From the NCBI GenBank assembly GCA_051011595.1, contig JBPCTQ010000185.1:1-24594 (forward strand): a stretch of DNA of 24,594 nucleotides, written 5' to 3'. This document shows positions 22,983 to 24,594 of this stretch, piece by piece. A program made the position numbers and the translations under genes. Source of the stretch: JAOUEE01 sp051011595 (GTDB lineage Bacteria; Actinomycetota; Acidimicrobiia; Acidimicrobiales; SHLQ01). Position 1 is the stretch's first letter. Each line of letters begins with the position of its first letter. The notes under the pieces are model-generated. The model was not told the origin of the DNA. It searched no databases and saw only the letters and a list, made by a program, of their open reading frames with translations.

Positions 22983-24594
22983 GCACCCCTGATGAGGGCC
23001 CCGTTGAGCTCGCCGGTGGGATCGCCGTCGCGGAACGCGACCCGGCCCGACACCACGGTGGCGACATAACCCGACGCTCGCTGGACCAGACGTCGACCCC
23101 CGGCCGGCAGGTCGTATGCCACCGTTGGTTCGCGTGCCGCCAGGTGCTCGAAGTCGATCATGTTGATGTCGGCCTTGTACCCCGGCGCCAGCACTCCCCG
23201 ATCGAGCAACCCCACGAGCCCGGCGGTCTCGCTGGTCTGCATGGCCACCAGCTTCTCGAGGGGGAAGCGGCGACCCTCGCGGTCTCGTCCCCAGTGCTGG
23301 ATGAGTGTCGTGGGGAAGCTGGCATCGGAGATCACCCCACAATGGGCCCCTCCGTCGCTCAACCCCATGACCGTGTGGGGATGGTCGAGCATCTCGGCCA
23401 CCAGGTCGAGATTTCCCGGCAGGTAGTTGAACAGCGGATGGTAGATGAGCGCCCGACCGTCGTTCTCGAGCATGGCGTCGTAGGCGATCTCCTGCGGCGA
23501 ACACCCCTGCTGCTGGGCCAGCGCCGCGAACGACGAGTCCGGTGATGGTTCGTAGTCGGCCGGGTCACCGAGGCGGTACATCTTGTGGAAGCTCCCGATG
23601 ATCTCGCCCACCAGGCCCTCGGTCATCACCGACGACTCATCGAGTATTCGCTGCCGAAAGTCGGGATCACGCAGTCGCTCGACCTTGGCCTCGTGATCGA
23701 GGAGGCCCACTTCGCGAAACGACGGGTGAAAGCTGAAGGGGTTGAGCGTGGCGGTCAGCCCCAGCAACACTCCGGTGGCCCGCGGCGGTACCTGCCCGAG
23801 CATCGGCAACCCATCGGCCTGCGCGGCCGAGACGGCCTCGAGCAACTGGGTCCACCACTCCGGTCGGGCGTCTTGTTGCTCGACGGTGATCGATGTCGGT
23901 CGACCGGACACCTCGGCCATCCTCCGGAACATGGCGAACTCGGCATCGAAGTCGTAAAAGTCACTGATGCCTTGCACCACCCCGGCGTCGAGCTCCCCCA
24001 GCACCGAGGCGATACCGACCAGTTCGTCCTCGTGCACGGTGATGGTGGGCGTGAGGACTCCCGCAGAGTCGCGGTGCTTTTCGGTGCGTGAGGTCGAGAA
24101 CCCCAGCGCCCCGGCTTCGATGGCCTGTCGGACGACGGTGGCCATCTCCTCGATCTCGGCGGCCGTGGCCGGCTCGTGGCGCGGCCCCCGTTCGCCCATC
24201 ACATAGGCCCGCACCGCACCGTGGGGCACCTGGGTGCCGACATCGATGGCCAGCGCTCGCCGGTCGAGTGCATCGAGATACTCGGGGAACGACTCCCAAT
24301 CCCAGTCGATGCCTTCGTGCAGGGCGGTACCGGGGATGTCCTCGACGCCCTCCATCAGACCGATCAGCCAGTCGCGTTGACCCGGGCGGCACGGCGCGAA
24401 GCCCACACCACAGTTCCCGGTGACGATGGTGGTGACACCGTGGTAGGTGGACGGGGTGACGTAGGGGTCCCAGGTGATCTGGCCGTCGTAGTGGGTATGG
24501 GCATCGACGAAGCCGGGCGTCACGATCAACCCTTGGGCATCGATGATCTCGGTGTCGGGTCCGATCATCGACTCATCGACGACATCGACGGCGG
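22964..24594 (-). CDS. N-acyl-D-amino-acid deacylase-like amidohydrolase (5' end cut by window edge)
   Basis: At least 543 codons are open to the right edge; the visible ATG at 24568 is unlikely to be the start, because the frame continues upstream (AVDVVDES) and the usual N-terminal beta-sandwich residues (about 40-50) are missing. Seen: VTPGFVDAHTHYDGQ (metal-binding HxH), VTGNCGVGFAP (the Cys is the unusual metal ligand of D-aminoacylases), and GLSDGGAHCG (catalytic Asp). The C-terminus LAPGYKADINMIDFEH is typical of urease-type amidohydrolases. The likely reaction is hydrolysis of N-acyl-D-amino acids or related amides; true specificity is unknown. It is convergent with the LLM oxidoreductase gene. 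Confidence 0.9.
   Translation of the reverse strand, partial: AVDVVDESMIGPDTEIIDAQGLIVTPGFVDAHTHYDGQITWDPYVTPSTYHGVTTIVTGNCGVGFAPCRPGQRDWLIGLMEGVEDIPGTALHEGIDWDWESFPEYLDALDRRALAIDVGTQVPHGAVRAYVMGERGPRHEPATAAEIEEMATVVRQAIEAGALGFSTSRTEKHRDSAGVLTPTITVHEDELVGIASVLGELDAGVVQGISDFYDFDAEFAMFRRMAEVSGRPTSITVEQQDARPEWWTQLLEAVSAAQADGLPMLGQVPPRATGVLLGLTATLNPFSFHPSFREVGLLDHEAKVERLRDPDFRQRILDESSVMTEGLVGEIIGSFHKMYRLGDPADYEPSPDSSFAALAQQQGCSPQEIAYDAMLENDGRALIYHPLFNYLPGNLDLVAEMLDHPHTVMGLSDGGAHCGVISDASFPTTLIQHWGRDREGRRFPLEKLVAMQTSETAGLVGLLDRGVLAPGYKADINMIDFEHLAAREPTVAYDLPAGGRRLVQRASGYVATVVSGRVAFRDGDPTGELNGALIRGAQPAPS

Overview
The window is high-GC DNA with dense genes on both strands, and every recognisable product fits an actinobacterium. 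Pointers are the F420-type luciferase-like oxidoreductase, a cyclic-nucleotide-binding/GNAT acetyltransferase of the mycobacterial Pat type, a DtxR-family regulator, a short tryptophan-rich 'GWWxASDGKWYPPE' N-terminus, and a mixture of Shine-Dalgarno-led and apparently leaderless starts. An environmental Acidimicrobiia-like organism (Ilumatobacter and relatives) is my best guess. That is inference from gene content and style, not from a marker gene search. I see no insertion sequence, phage gene, CRISPR array, tRNA or rRNA.

Layout. 1-2299 (minus strand): a truncated Fe-type superoxide dismutase, ribosomal protein L28, a Nudix hydrolase and a multi-pass flippase-like membrane protein. 2444-4093 (plus): a PF10118-type metal-dependent hydrolase and a short-chain dehydrogenase. 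4098-11817 (minus): a YbjQ-family protein, a secreted metzincin-like lipoprotein, a ferritin-like diiron protein, the cNMP-GNAT acetyltransferase, and a 1067-residue secreted beta-helix/RTX protein. 12174-18531 (plus): a fatty acid hydroxylase translationally coupled to an acyl-CoA dehydrogenase, then a ferric-iron-type ABC importer (ATPase, binding lipoprotein, fused permease). 18544-19895 (minus): a DtxR-family regulator and a dual-specificity-phosphatase-like protein. 19972-20841 (plus): a secreted CAP-domain/RTX protein. 20888-24594: an amidohydrolase (minus), an LLM-class oxidoreductase (plus) and a D-aminoacylase-like amidohydrolase (minus) that runs off the right edge.

Three themes link the genes. 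First, metal handling: an importer whose binding-protein promoter carries an imperfect palindrome over the -35 box, and a convergent DtxR-family regulator whose two sulfur metal ligands are replaced by Glu and Gly. Second, a calcium-binding extracellular set: two proteins sharing the same C-terminal RTX module, plus a metalloprotease lipoprotein with Asp-rich loops. Third, lipid and acyl-CoA oxidation: hydroxylase, acyl-CoA dehydrogenase, SDR, and possibly the acetyltransferase as a cAMP-linked regulator.

Nothing here is a clearly new defence or mobile system. The most unusual items are the altered metal site of the regulator, the shared RTX module on Sec-exported proteins, and short perfect inverted repeats at all four convergent gene junctions.
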